Assembly: GCA_035505915.1 (NCBI GenBank)
Contig: DATJQI010000050.1
Coordinates: forward strand, 1 to 64,000
DNA from: 40CM-2-70-7 sp035505915
GTDB lineage: Bacteria; Gemmatimonadota; Gemmatimonadetes; Gemmatimonadales; GWC2-71-9
DNA length: 64,000 nt
Reading direction: 5' to 3'
Part shown: piece after piece, positions 35,329-43,985 of the stretch
Numbering within the stretch: position 1 is the stretch's first letter
Layout of the letters: each line of letters begins with the position of its first letter
Program-made: the position numbers and the translations under genes
The notes under the pieces: model-generated
Databases searched by the model: none
What the model was told of the DNA's origin: nothing
The model's input: only the letters and a program-made list of their open reading frames with translations

Positions 35329-35392
35329 CATCTGCTTAGCTTTCCCCTCCCTTGGACCACCGACCTTTCTTCTTAGTAGTGGAGTACCTGAA

Positions 35393-35950
35393 ATGAAGGC
35401 GACCGATATCCGCCGCGGCCACGTGATCATGGTGGAGGGCCAGGCGTGCCGCGTGATGGAGTTCACCCACCGCACTCCGGGAAATCTCCGCGCGTTCGTG
35501 CAGCTCCGTCTGCGCAACTTGAAGTCCGGCAACACGTTCGATACGCGCGTGTCCGCTACCGACTTTCTGGATGAAGTCCGCCTCGACACGAAGGAGCTGC
35601 AGGTGCTCTACCGCGACCAGAGCGGTGTGCACGTAATGGATTCGAACTCCTACGAGCAGTACACGCTCGACGAGAACGCGGTCGGGGATCAGGGCGAGTG
35701 GTTACAGCCTGAAATGCACTTCCAGGCGGAGTGGATGGACGGGAAGCCGATCGGGATCGAGCTGCCGTCGGTGATGGAGCTCGATGTGGTGGAAACCTCG
35801 CCGGTCATGCGGTCGGCGACCAAGACGGCCAGCACCAAGCCGGCGAAGCTCTCCAACGGCGTCACCATCCAGGTCCCGGACTTCATCAGCACCGGGGACC
35901 GGCTGCGGGTGGACCCCCGCGAGGGGAAGTACCTGGAGCGGGCCAAGTAA
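35393..35950 (+). CDS. efp: Translation elongation factor P
   Basis: This 185 aa protein has the three-domain EF-P layout (KOW-like domain MKATDIRRGHVIMVEGQ, then two OB folds ending STGDRLRVDPREGKYLERAK). EF-P rescues ribosomes stalled at polyproline. The loop that enters the peptidyl-transferase centre reads HRTPGNLRAF, so the position aligned with the modified Lys34 of E. coli EF-P (PGKG) is Asn31. No EpmA, EarP or YmfI gene is nearby. GGAG lies 9 nt upstream of the ATG. It is followed by a strong terminator. Confidence 0.95.
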   Translation: MKATDIRRGHVIMVEGQACRVMEFTHRTPGNLRAFVQLRLRNLKSGNTFDTRVSATDFLDEVRLDTKELQVLYRDQSGVHVMDSNSYEQYTLDENAVGDQGEWLQPEMHFQAEWMDGKPIGIELPSVMELDVVETSPVMRSATKTASTKPAKLSNGVTIQVPDFISTGDRLRVDPREGKYLERAK

Positions 35951-35975
35951 GCTGACGACAGACTGACAGCAACGC

Positions 35976-36016
35976 GCGGCGCCCCCCTTCCGTAACGAGG
36001 GGGGCGCCGCAGTTTT
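35976..36016 (+). terminator. Rho-independent terminator of efp
   Basis: A perfect 12-bp stem, GCGGCGCCCCCC/GGGGGGCGCCGC (35976-35987 with 35999-36010), is followed by AGTTTT. It starts 26 nt after the efp stop. Confidence 0.9.
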
Positions 36017-36053
36017 GGGGGCCCCCTCACTTCACGGGAATCGGGAGACGTCC

Positions 36054-39000
36054 ATGCACCGCCTCTGGGTCCGCATCCTGCTCGCCGCCGCCAGCACCGC
36101 CCTGTGCGCCACCCCCGCCGCCGCGCAAGCGCGGGGCAAGAAACCGGGGCCTGAAGCCAAAGCGCCGCCGGCCGCGCCGGCCGCGGGCGCCGTGCCGGAG
36201 GATTCGCTCAACACCATCAAGTTCCGGAACCTGGGTCCGTCGGTCGCCGGGGGCCGGGTGGCCTCGGTGGTCGGGGTCCCGGGACAGCCCATGATCTACT
36301 ACGTGGGCGCGGCGGCGGGCGGCGTCTGGAAGACCACCGACGACGGCAACACGTGGGAGGCGATCTTCAAGGACCAGTCCGCCGCGTCGATCGGCGCCGT
36401 GGCTCTCGCGCCCTCGAATCCCAACCTCGTGTGGGTCGGCACCGGCGAAGCGGCCATCCGGAACGACGTGGTCAACGGGCACGGTGTCTGGTTCTCTCCG
36501 GACGCCGGTCACAGCTGGCATTTCATGGGTCTCGCCGACGTGGGGCAGATCTCCCGCATCGTGATCGACCCCGCCAACCCCGACGTCGTCCTCGTGGCCG
36601 CCCTCGGCCACGCCTGGAGCCCCAACCCGGATCGCGGCGTGTTCCGCACCACGGACGGCGGCAAGACGTGGCAGAAGGTGCTCTTCGTCAACGACACCAC
36701 CGGCGCCTCCGACCTGATCATGGATCCGGGGAACCCCCGGGTCTACTTCGCCGGGCTGTGGCAGTTCGTCCGCCACCCCTGGGAGATGGTGTCGGGGGGC
36801 GCGGGGAGCGGGATCTACCGCTCGACCGACGGCGGGGTGACCTGGGAGCGGCTGTCGGAGGGCCTGCCCAAGGGCATCTACGGCCGCATCGCGCTCGGCA
36901 TCGGCGCGTCCAACCCGTCCCACGTCTACGCGCTGGTGGAAGCGAAGACCGGCCTGCTCTGGGATTCCCACGATCTGGGCGACCACTGGTCGAGCGTCTC
37001 CGACAACCACGCACTGGACGTGCGGCCCTTCTATTTCTCCCAGGTGACGGTCTCACCGGCGGACGACCGCAGAGTCTATTTCTCGTCCTTCCAGCTCCTC
37101 GAATCGGATGACGGCGGCAAGACCGCGCACGTGATCGACGAACCCGTGCACGTGGACCACCACGCCCTCTGGATCGATCCCACGAACGCCCAGCGGATCA
37201 TCCAGGGGAACGACGGCGGCGCCTATGCCACCGTCGACGGGGGCCAGAACTGGACCTGGTTCAACAACCTCCCCATCGGCCAGTTCTACATGGTGGCCGC
37301 GAACGGCGCGGATCCGTACCTGCTCTGCGGCGGGCTCCAGGACAACAACGCCTGGTGCGGTCCCTCCGGAGCGAGCGACGGCTCGCAATGGTTCACCGTC
37401 ACCGGCGGCGACGGCGAGTACGCCGTGCCCGCGCCCAGTGACACGTCGGTGCTGTACGTCGATTCCCAGAACGGCGACGTCGATCGGGTCAACCTGCGCA
37501 CCGGCGAGCGCCACTCGGTCAAGCCGTACCTTCCGGGCGTGGAAGGCGCGAAGCCCGCGGACCTGACCTACCGGTTCAACTGGACCTCGCCCATCGAAGT
37601 GGCGGCGGCGAATCCCGACGAGGTCTTCATCGGCGCCAACGTGGTGTTCAAGAGCACCGACGGCGGCCGGCACTGGGGGCCGATCAGCCCGGATCTGACG
37701 CGCAACGACAAGGCCAAGCAGGTCGTCTCGGGCGGTCCCATCGAGTACGACATCTCGGGCGCCGAGACGTACAACACGATCCTGACGGTGAACGTGGCCC
37801 CCACGGACACCAACGTGATCTGGGTCGGGACGGACGACGGCCTCGTCCAGGTGACGAAGGACGGCGGCAAGTCCTGGACGAACGTCGGCGGACACTTCCC
37901 CGGACTCGCCGCGGACGAAGAGGGCCGGGTCTACCAGGTCGGCGTGTCTCCCTTCGACGCCGGCGCGGCGTACGTCACCTTCGACCGGCACGAGTTCGAC
38001 GACAATCACCCCTACGTCTACAAGACCGCCGACTACGGGAAGACGTGGACCCGGATCGACGGCGGGCTCCCGGAGGCGGCGGCCCACGTGGTCCGTGAGG
38101 ATCCCAACCAGCGGAACTTCCTGGTGCTCGGCACCGACGGCGGGCTCTGGTTCTCCCGGGACGGCGGCGCCGCCTGGAAGCGCTTCAAGTCCGACTTCCC
38201 GACCGTCCCGGTCTACGACGCCAAGTTCGTCCGCGCGACCCACGATCTGCTCGTGGCGACGCACGGCCGCGGCCTCTTCGTGCTCGACGACATCTCACCG
38301 CTCGAGCAGCTGACCGCCGAGGTGGCCGCCAGCGACTTCCATCTGTTTTCCACCATTCCCGCGGAGCTGCGCGGGCGCGGGCGGCGCGAAGGCGTGGCGC
38401 CGACCAGGTTCGAAGTGCGCGGCGGACCGCAGGGCGCCGTGATCGACTACTACCTGAAGGCCGGAATGGACACCGCGGCGCCGGCGGGCGGTCCGGGGGC
38501 GGGCGGGGAGAGCGGCGGCCGGGGCGGCCGGGGCGAGGGGTTCGGCGGGCCGGGAGGCCGGCGGCGCTCCGGCGCGCGGATCACCGTCACCGACGCGCGG
38601 GGCGACACCGTGTTCTCGGACTCGAGCGCGCCGGCCAAGATGGGCGTGAACCGCTATCAGTGGAGCCTGCGGTGGAACGGCGCGACGCCGCTCACCATCG
38701 ACCGTCCCGAAGGGGGCGAGGGCGGTGGTGGCGGCTTCCGCGGCGGCTTCGGGCCCCGCGTGGTGCCGGGGACCTACACCGTCACCGTGTCGGTGAAGGG
38801 GCAGAGCGCCAGCCAGACCGTCGAGGTCCGGCCCGACCCGGGCCAGGCCGGCGACCCGGCGGCCTTCCAGGCCCAGCTCGCGGCCGGCCTCCAGTTCCGG
38901 GCCGAGCTCTCGGCCCTGCACGAGATGCTGAACCGGCTGGTGGGCCTGGAGACGCAGATCCGGAACGTCCAGCAGGCGCTCCGCGACGGCGGCCAGGACG

Positions 39001-39374
39001 ATACCGCGGCGCTCGGCGCCGTGACCCGCGCGTCCCGGGAATTGTCCCGGAAGCTCCGCCAGCTCAAGGACACGCTCTACAACTCGGACCAGCAGCGGTC
39101 CGCCCCGGAAGACGACATCCACTACCTCACCCGGTTCGCGGACGACTACCAGGGACTCGGGTTCTCGATCTGGGGCGGGTACGCGGAGACGCCGCACGAG
39201 GCGGTGGTGGCGGAATGGAAGGCGGAGCGGGCCCAGCTGGACGGGTTCCTGGCGACGTTCAACGCGATTCTCACCACGGACGTGCCGGCCTTCAATCAGG
39301 TGGCGAACGCCAACCACGCGCCCATTCTGGTCGGCGGGGCGCCGGTGGCGATCAAGGCGGTCTCAGGGCGGTGA
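36054..39374 (+). CDS. Exported VPS10/sortilin-like beta-propeller protein
   Basis: The protein has 1106 residues. The signal peptide (MHRLWVRILLAAASTALCATPAAAQ) precedes ten-plus Asp-box/BNR repeats such as GGVWKTTDDGNTW, YRSTDGGVTWERL and KDGGKSWTNV. These are typical of VPS10 or sialidase-like propellers. A Gly/Arg-rich insertion (about 808-835) separates the propeller from a FlgD-like Ig domain (NRYQWSLRWNG) and a helical tail. The family is abundant in Gemmatimonadota and often annotated as glycosyl hydrolase, but no catalytic residues can be assigned here. GGGAG lies 8 nt upstream of the ATG. The last 12 nt overlap the convergent receiver gene. Confidence 0.85.
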   Translation: MHRLWVRILLAAASTALCATPAAAQARGKKPGPEAKAPPAAPAAGAVPEDSLNTIKFRNLGPSVAGGRVASVVGVPGQPMIYYVGAAAGGVWKTTDDGNTWEAIFKDQSAASIGAVALAPSNPNLVWVGTGEAAIRNDVVNGHGVWFSPDAGHSWHFMGLADVGQISRIVIDPANPDVVLVAALGHAWSPNPDRGVFRTTDGGKTWQKVLFVNDTTGASDLIMDPGNPRVYFAGLWQFVRHPWEMVSGGAGSGIYRSTDGGVTWERLSEGLPKGIYGRIALGIGASNPSHVYALVEAKTGLLWDSHDLGDHWSSVSDNHALDVRPFYFSQVTVSPADDRRVYFSSFQLLESDDGGKTAHVIDEPVHVDHHALWIDPTNAQRIIQGNDGGAYATVDGGQNWTWFNNLPIGQFYMVAANGADPYLLCGGLQDNNAWCGPSGASDGSQWFTVTGGDGEYAVPAPSDTSVLYVDSQNGDVDRVNLRTGERHSVKPYLPGVEGAKPADLTYRFNWTSPIEVAAANPDEVFIGANVVFKSTDGGRHWGPISPDLTRNDKAKQVVSGGPIEYDISGAETYNTILTVNVAPTDTNVIWVGTDDGLVQVTKDGGKSWTNVGGHFPGLAADEEGRVYQVGVSPFDAGAAYVTFDRHEFDDNHPYVYKTADYGKTWTRIDGGLPEAAAHVVREDPNQRNFLVLGTDGGLWFSRDGGAAWKRFKSDFPTVPVYDAKFVRATHDLLVATHGRGLFVLDDISPLEQLTAEVAASDFHLFSTIPAELRGRGRREGVAPTRFEVRGGPQGAVIDYYLKAGMDTAAPAGGPGAGGESGGRGGRGEGFGGPGGRRRSGARITVTDARGDTVFSDSSAPAKMGVNRYQWSLRWNGATPLTIDRPEGGEGGGGGFRGGFGPRVVPGTYTVTVSVKGQSASQTVEVRPDPGQAGDPAAFQAQLAAGLQFRAELSALHEMLNRLVGLETQIRNVQQALRDGGQDDTAALGAVTRASRELSRKLRQLKDTLYNSDQQRSAPEDDIHYLTRFADDYQGLGFSIWGGYAETPHEAVVAEWKAERAQLDGFLATFNAILTTDVPAFNQVANANHAPILVGGAPVAIKAVSGR

Positions 39375-39743
39375 GTCGAAGACGCGGGCGAGCTCGGCGA
39401 GCAGGGTGTCCCGGTCCACCGGCTTCCTGAGCACCGCCCGCGCTCCCTTGGCCCGGCCGTCGGCTTCGATCTTGGGGTCCGCGGACGCGGTGACGATCAC
39501 CACGGGCGTGCCCGACGTCTTGACCGACTTGTTGAGCTTGTCGAAGAGCATCATCCCGCCCCCGGCCGGCATCATCACGTCCAGCAGGATGGCGTCCGGC
39601 ATTTCACGCTGGGCGAACATGAAGCCCTGCATGGCGTCCTCGGCGATCACGGCGACGTAACCGGCCTGGCGCAGCTGGTAGGCGTAGAGCTGCGTCAGGG
39701 GCCGGTCGTCGTCGATGATGAGCACCTTACGCTTTTCCGGCAT
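39363..39743 (-). CDS. Orphan single-domain response regulator (receiver only)
   Basis: This 126 aa protein has a CheY-like receiver with Asp11-Asp12 acidic pocket, phospho-acceptor Asp55 (AILLDVMMPAGGG), Thr in VTASADP and Lys in LRKPVD. No output domain is present. It overlaps the upstream tag gene by 17 nt on the same strand and therefore probably shares its transcript. No kinase is adjacent. The role is unknown; protein-protein signalling is inferred. Confidence 0.9.
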   Translation of the reverse strand: MPEKRKVLIIDDDRPLTQLYAYQLRQAGYVAVIAEDAMQGFMFAQREMPDAILLDVMMPAGGGMMLFDKLNKSVKTSGTPVVIVTASADPKIEADGRAKGARAVLRKPVDRDTLLAELARVFDSPP

Positions 39744-40308
39744 ACTCCGCTCGGCACTCCGCGTGACGGAAGCAGCTGACGATGTGGTCGTTCACCATCC
39801 CTACCGCCTGCATGAACGCGTAGCAGATGGTGGGGCCCACGAACTTGAACCCCCGCTCGGCCAAGATGGCGCTCATCCGGCGCGATTCGCGAGTCTGGTC
39901 GGGGAGGCCGCGCAGGGTCTTGCGGGCGTTCTGGATCGGCTCGCCGCCCACGCAATCCCACAGAAGCCGCGTGAGCGTCTCCCCCCGGTCCCGCAGCGCG
40001 AGGAAGGCCCGCGCATTCCCCACGGCGGCGGCCACCTTGGCGCGGTTGCGGACGATACCGGGGTTCTTCAGCAGGCGCGCGCGCCGCCGGGCGTCGAAGC
40101 GCGCCATCCGCTCGGGGTCCAATCCGTCGAAGGCCTCGTAGAACGCCTCCCGCTTGTGCAGGATCACGCGCCAGGAGAGCCCGGCCTGGAAGCCGTCGAG
40201 GATCAGCTTGGCGAAGAGCTTGCGGTCCCCGCGTACCGGAACGCCCCACTCGGTGTCATGGTAGCTCACCATCAGCGGATCCCCGTCGCCCCAGCAGCGC
40301 TTGATCAT
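39727..40308 (-). CDS. tag: DNA-3-methyladenine glycosylase I
   Basis: This 193 aa protein matches Tag: RCWGDGDPLMVSYHDTEWG with zinc ligands Cys5 and His17, LDGFQAGLSWRVILHKREAF, and C-terminal NDHIVSCFRH with the remaining zinc His and Cys. It excises 3-methyladenine from alkylated DNA. The residue equivalent to Glu38 of E. coli Tag is Asp38, a conservative change in the base-recognition pocket; Tyr16 and Trp46 are kept. It diverges from dinB with a 29-nt gap. Confidence 0.95.
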   Translation of the reverse strand: MIKRCWGDGDPLMVSYHDTEWGVPVRGDRKLFAKLILDGFQAGLSWRVILHKREAFYEAFDGLDPERMARFDARRRARLLKNPGIVRNRAKVAAAVGNARAFLALRDRGETLTRLLWDCVGGEPIQNARKTLRGLPDQTRESRRMSAILAERGFKFVGPTICYAFMQAVGMVNDHIVSCFRHAECRAEYAGKA

Positions 40309-40314
40309 GGGAAA

Positions 40315-40330
40315 AAGATAGCCGTAGACT
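40315..40330. promoter_or_regulatory. Back-to-back leaderless -10 boxes for tag and dinB
   Basis: On the - strand TATCTT (40315-40320) is 6 nt from the tag ATG. On the + strand TAGACT (40325-40330) is 7 nt from the dinB ATG. Both promoters must overlap within 29 nt. Confidence 0.5.
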
Positions 40331-40337
40331 TCCCCCC

Positions 40338-41543
40338 ATGTCTGAGCGCCGCATCCTGCTGGCCGACGCCGACGCTTTCTACGTGTCGGTGGCCCGGCTC
40401 GTGGACCCCCAGGGCGCCGGCCGGTCTCCCCTCCTGATCGTCGGGGGATCGCCGGAGCGGCGCGGTGTCGTGACGTCCGCGTCCTACGAAGCGCGCGCGT
40501 TCGGCGTCACGTCCGCCATGCCGATGGCCCGGGCCGTGCGGCTCTGCCCGGGGGCGATGGTGGTGCCGGTGCCGTGGGAGGCGTGCGTCGAAAAGGGGGA
40601 GGCCATCCGGACCGCGCTGGAGCGGTTCACGCCCGCGGTGGAGCGCGCGAGCTCGGACGAGTTCTATCTGGACCTCTCGGGCACCGAGCGGCTCTACCGC
40701 GAGGAGCCGCTCGCCACCACGGCCGCGCGCATCCGCGCCGCGGTGTCCCAGGCCACCAACCTGTCGATGTCGGTCGGAGGAGGCACGTCCAAGCTCGTCG
40801 CCAAGCTCGCGGCGGGCCGCGCCAAGCCCCGGGCGGGCTCGGCCGGCGCCGGCGTCCACGTGGTGCCCGCGGGAGACGAAGAGCGGTTCCTCCGCGAATT
40901 CGCGCTCGCCGATCTGCCGGGTGTGGGCCCCCGCTTCCAGGAGGAGCTCGCCAGGTTCGGGCTCCGGCTCGTCACCGAAGCGCTGCGCCACGATGAGAAG
41001 ACGCTGGCGTCCTGGCTGGGCGAGCGGGCCGGCCGATGGCTCCACGAGCGCATCCGGGGCATCGACCGGTCCGACGTCGACACCGCGCCCGAGCCGAAAT
41101 CGATTTCGCGGGACGAGACGTTTCCGAAAGACCTGGACGACGCGCCGTCGCTGGACCGCGAGCTCTCCGCGCTCGCGGACCGCGCCGCCGCCGATCTCCG
41201 CGCCGCGGGCCTCCGGGCCCGAACCGTGACGGTGCGGATCAGGGACGCCGACTTCACCCAGCGGCAGGCTTCCCGCACGCTGCCGGCGCCGGTGCTGTCG
41301 AACCGCGCCATCCTGGCGACCGCCCGGGAGCTCCTGGCGGGGCTCCGCAAGGCGCGGCCGGTGCCGGCCCGGCTCCTGTCGGTGGGACTCACCCAGTTCG
41401 TGCGGGAGGAGGCGCCCGATCAGCTCGCGCTGTTCGACGCGCCGGTGAGTGGCGTGGAAACGGAGCGGGACCGTACGCTCTCGCGGATCGTGGACCGCCT
41501 GCGCGACCGGTTCGGTCCGGACGCGGCGGGGTGGGGGCGCTGA
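40338..41543 (+). CDS. dinB: Y-family DNA polymerase (Pol IV, DinB type)
   Basis: The protein has 401 residues. The palm motifs LLADADAFYVSV (acidic Asp10/Asp12) and ASSDEFYLDLSG (Asp107-Glu108) carry the metal site. SVGGGTSKLVAKLA, the HhH thumb DLPGVGPRFQEELARFGL and a little-finger domain follow. EAPDQLALFD near the end is a good beta-clamp binding motif (QLxLF). It carries out translesion synthesis. It starts next to the divergent tag gene, so alkylation repair and damage tolerance are physically linked. Confidence 0.93.
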   Translation: MSERRILLADADAFYVSVARLVDPQGAGRSPLLIVGGSPERRGVVTSASYEARAFGVTSAMPMARAVRLCPGAMVVPVPWEACVEKGEAIRTALERFTPAVERASSDEFYLDLSGTERLYREEPLATTAARIRAAVSQATNLSMSVGGGTSKLVAKLAAGRAKPRAGSAGAGVHVVPAGDEERFLREFALADLPGVGPRFQEELARFGLRLVTEALRHDEKTLASWLGERAGRWLHERIRGIDRSDVDTAPEPKSISRDETFPKDLDDAPSLDRELSALADRAAADLRAAGLRARTVTVRIRDADFTQRQASRTLPAPVLSNRAILATARELLAGLRKARPVPARLLSVGLTQFVREEAPDQLALFDAPVSGVETERDRTLSRIVDRLRDRFGPDAAGWGR

Positions 41544-41547
41544 GGCG

Positions 41548-42303
41548 TCAGGCGCCCGAGAAGCGCTCGAGGAAGCTCCGGTCCTCCGGGGAGAGCGCCG
41601 CGACGCCGTCCTGGTCGAGCTTGGCGAGAATGCGGGCGAGCTCCTCCCGGTTCACCGGATGCAGGTTGGCGGGATCGATCCGGCGCCAGCGTTCGACCAC
41701 GTCCGGGGATCGGGGAGCCACCGCCCCCGGAGTCGCTTTGGCCCGGAACTTCTCGCTGCCGCTCTGATGCTTGAGCACCGTGAGGTAGAGGTACCCCCCC
41801 GCGAAGCCGCCCAGGTGCGCCCAGTGCGCCACCCCCGGCTCGAAGTAGCCGAACCCCCCGAACACCGACACCAGCGCGAAGATGATCACGGCCACGATCG
41901 CGGGAACCGGCACCACCAGGAACAACAGCAGCCGGTCCCACGGCCAGAACATGGCGTACCCCAGCACCACCGCGTAGACCGCCGCCGACGCACCGACGAT
42001 GCCGACGCTCGACAGCGCGATCGACAGGAGGGCGCCGGAGAGCCCTCCCGTGAAATACAGACCCAGGAACCGGGGTCCGCCCAGGCGCGTCTCGACCCGG
42101 GGTCCCAGGACCGCCAGCCCGAACATGTTCCAGAAGATGTGCCCGAAGTTCGCGTGGATGAACATGTAGGTGACGATGGTCCACGGGGCGGTGAGGGCGC
42201 TGCCCGGCGAAAACGCCAGCGCGTCCGCCAGCTGCGGCTGGCTGTAGGTGACCAGGAAGACGAGCGCGTTGGCGATGATCAGCCGCCGGATCCAGGGCGT
42301 CAT
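41548..42303 (-). CDS. Rhomboid intramembrane serine protease
   Basis: The protein has 251 residues. Six hydrophobic helices carry the rhomboid landmarks FIHANFGHIFWNMFGL, the nucleophile motif GASAAVY (Ser106; Ala replaces the usual second Gly of GxSG) and the catalytic His in WAHLGGFAGG (His163). It cleaves transmembrane substrates. A soluble C-terminal segment (LHPVNREELARILAKLDQDGVAALSPEDRSFL, about 210-248) resembles the DUF6576 tail found on some rhomboids. The start at 42303 is supported by a TAGCCT box 7 nt upstream. Confidence 0.92.
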   Translation of the reverse strand: MTPWIRRLIIANALVFLVTYSQPQLADALAFSPGSALTAPWTIVTYMFIHANFGHIFWNMFGLAVLGPRVETRLGGPRFLGLYFTGGLSGALLSIALSSVGIVGASAAVYAVVLGYAMFWPWDRLLLFLVVPVPAIVAVIIFALVSVFGGFGYFEPGVAHWAHLGGFAGGYLYLTVLKHQSGSEKFRAKATPGAVAPRSPDVVERWRRIDPANLHPVNREELARILAKLDQDGVAALSPEDRSFLERFSGA

Positions 42304-42310
42304 GGCGAGA

Positions 42311-42316
42311 AGGCTA
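42311..42316 (-). promoter_or_regulatory. Leaderless -10 box of the rhomboid gene
   Basis: On the - strand TAGCCT is followed by 7 nt and the ATG at 42303. Confidence 0.45.
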
Positions 42317-42389
42317 GAACCCCCGGCCGGAGGACGCCAGTTGGCGCCGGTTGCCGGCGCTCCGGGCGGGGTTAGCTTCCCGTCCCAAG

Positions 42390-43211
42390 GTGAATTCCCG
42401 GCTCTGGCCCCTCCTGTTGCTGGCGGCGGCGTGCACGGCACGCCCCGTGCCGGAGCGCGCCGCCCGGGCCCCTTCGGTCCCCGCGGACTCCGAAATCCCG
42501 TCCGGTCCCCTGGGCCTTTCCATCCGGCGCGGCCTCGCGCTCGTCACCGCGACCCGCGAGAGCCTGCCGGGGCACGTCGGCTCGGCGCTCCGCTGCGTGA
42601 GCTGCCATCTCGATGAAGGGCGCCGGGGCCCCGCCTCGTGGGTGGGCGCGCTGGGCCGCTTCCCCCAGTACCGCTCGCGTTCCGGCACCGTCGAAACGCT
42701 GGAGTACCGCATCAACGGGTGCTTCACGAGGAGCTTGAACGGGCGGGCGATCCCGGTGGACGGGCCGGACATGCGGGACATCGTTTCCTACATGGCGTTC
42801 CTCTCCCGCGGCCAGGCGGTGGGCGTGCCGCCCTCGGCTCCCGACGCGCGCTGGAATGCGCTCACACCCGACCCCGCCGCGGGCGGGCGCTTCTTCATCG
42901 CGACCTGCGCGCGCTGCCACGGCGCGAACGGCGAGGGGAGCGACAAGGCGCCGCCGCTCTGGGGCGATCGATCGTTCAACATCGGCGCCGGCATGGCCCG
43001 GGTCCGCACCGCGGCGGCGTTCGTCGTGGCCAACATGCCGTTCGACAAGGCCGTGACCCTCACCGATCAAGAGGCTCTGGACGTCGCGGCGTACATCGAC
43101 GCACAGCCGCGCCCCGACTTCCCGGGGAAGGAGAACGACTGGCCGAACGGCGACCCGCCTCCGGACGTCGCCTATCCGACGCACGCGAAGCTTTCCCGCG
43201 CCCATCCCTGA
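42390..43211 (+). CDS. Diheme c-type cytochrome lipoprotein, TsdA/thiosulfate dehydrogenase-like
   Basis: The protein has 273 residues. The lipoprotein signal RLWPLLLLAAAC (Cys15) implies membrane anchoring. Two heme-binding sites are present, CVSCH (69-73) and CARCH (173-177). The first domain contains SALRCVSCHLDEG...YRINGCFTRSLNG, with Cys111 in the place where TsdA-type enzymes carry a cysteine heme ligand. This supports a thiosulfate dehydrogenase or related sulfur-compound reaction, though a plain electron carrier is possible. The next gene, 37 nt downstream, encodes a Tat-exported protein and is probably co-transcribed. The GTG start opens the signal peptide. Confidence 0.82.
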   Translation: MNSRLWPLLLLAAACTARPVPERAARAPSVPADSEIPSGPLGLSIRRGLALVTATRESLPGHVGSALRCVSCHLDEGRRGPASWVGALGRFPQYRSRSGTVETLEYRINGCFTRSLNGRAIPVDGPDMRDIVSYMAFLSRGQAVGVPPSAPDARWNALTPDPAAGGRFFIATCARCHGANGEGSDKAPPLWGDRSFNIGAGMARVRTAAAFVVANMPFDKAVTLTDQEALDVAAYIDAQPRPDFPGKENDWPNGDPPPDVAYPTHAKLSRAHP

Positions 43212-43248
43212 CCGGCGCGTTCACCCGTACCACTGGAGGATTCTTCCC

Positions 43249-43932
43249 ATGTTCGACCTGAAGCTCCCCACTCACCGGCGTGGCTTTCTGGGACGTATGG
43301 CGGCCGGCGCCGCGGCCGTCGGCCTGGGCTCGATGGTGGATCCGGTCGCGGCCGCGGCCGAGTCGACCACGGCCGCCGACGCGGCGTTCGAGGCCTGGCT
43401 GAACAAGATCACCGGGAAGCACAAGACGATGTTCGACGCGCCGGCGGTGAACGACGGGTTCTGCTTCGTCTGGGCCCGCGTGTACCTGAACACCGCCAAT
43501 GCGACCTACGGCACGATGGACGCCGACAACACGGCGGCGATCGTGCTGCGTCACTTCGCCGCGCCCCTCGCGCTGCAGGACGCCGCCTGGGCCAAGTACA
43601 AGCTCGGCGAGTTCATCAAGTTCAACGACCCGAAGACCGGCGCCCCGTCCCTCCGCAATCCGTGGTTCAAGATGGCCGCGGCCGACCAGATGATTCCGGG
43701 GATCGGCATCGACGACCTGATCGCGAAGGGCGTGCTGGTGGGCGTCTGCAACGTCGCGCTGACCGTGTTCAGCGGCATGCTGGCCGGGAAGATGGGCGGC
43801 GGGGCGACGGGGGATTCGGTCCGGTCCGACCTGATCGCCAACCTCGTGCCCGGCGTGCAGGTCGTGCCGTCCGGCGTGCTCGCCGTGAACCGCACCCAGG
43901 AGAAGGGCTGCACGTACACGTTCGCGGGCTGA
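43249..43932 (+). CDS. Tat-exported protein with DsrE-like features
   Basis: This 227 aa protein has a Tat signal (HRRGFLGRMAAGAAAVGLGS). The mature part (VNDGFCFVWARVYLNTANATYG..., DNTAAIVLRHFAAPLALQD, VGVCNVALTVFSGMLAGK, VQVVPSGVLAVNRTQEKGCTY) is reminiscent of DsrE/DsrF sulfur-relay folds, including conserved Cys in VGVCNVAL. The assignment is tentative. Pairing with a TsdA-like cytochrome suggests periplasmic sulfur-compound chemistry. GGAGG lies 9 nt upstream. A long hairpin follows the stop. Confidence 0.7.
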   Translation: MFDLKLPTHRRGFLGRMAAGAAAVGLGSMVDPVAAAAESTTAADAAFEAWLNKITGKHKTMFDAPAVNDGFCFVWARVYLNTANATYGTMDADNTAAIVLRHFAAPLALQDAAWAKYKLGEFIKFNDPKTGAPSLRNPWFKMAAADQMIPGIGIDDLIAKGVLVGVCNVALTVFSGMLAGKMGGGATGDSVRSDLIANLVPGVQVVPSGVLAVNRTQEKGCTYTFAG

Positions 43933-43940
43933 GAAGAACG

Positions 43941-43981
43941 GGTGATCAGCGGCCGGTGCGGACCACCGGCCGCTGGTCACC
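43941..43981. terminator. 18-bp convergent hairpin
   Basis: GGTGATCAGCGGCCGGTG pairs with CACCGGCCGCTGGTCACC with a single mismatch and a 5-nt loop. It separates the Tat-protein gene from the convergent response regulator gene. Confidence 0.7.
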
Positions 43982-43985
43982 GTGG

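Noticed and set aside
35272..35392. Sigma-54 promoter before efp
   Set aside because: No GG-N10-GC element with TGGCA-like context is present; a normal promoter is more likely.
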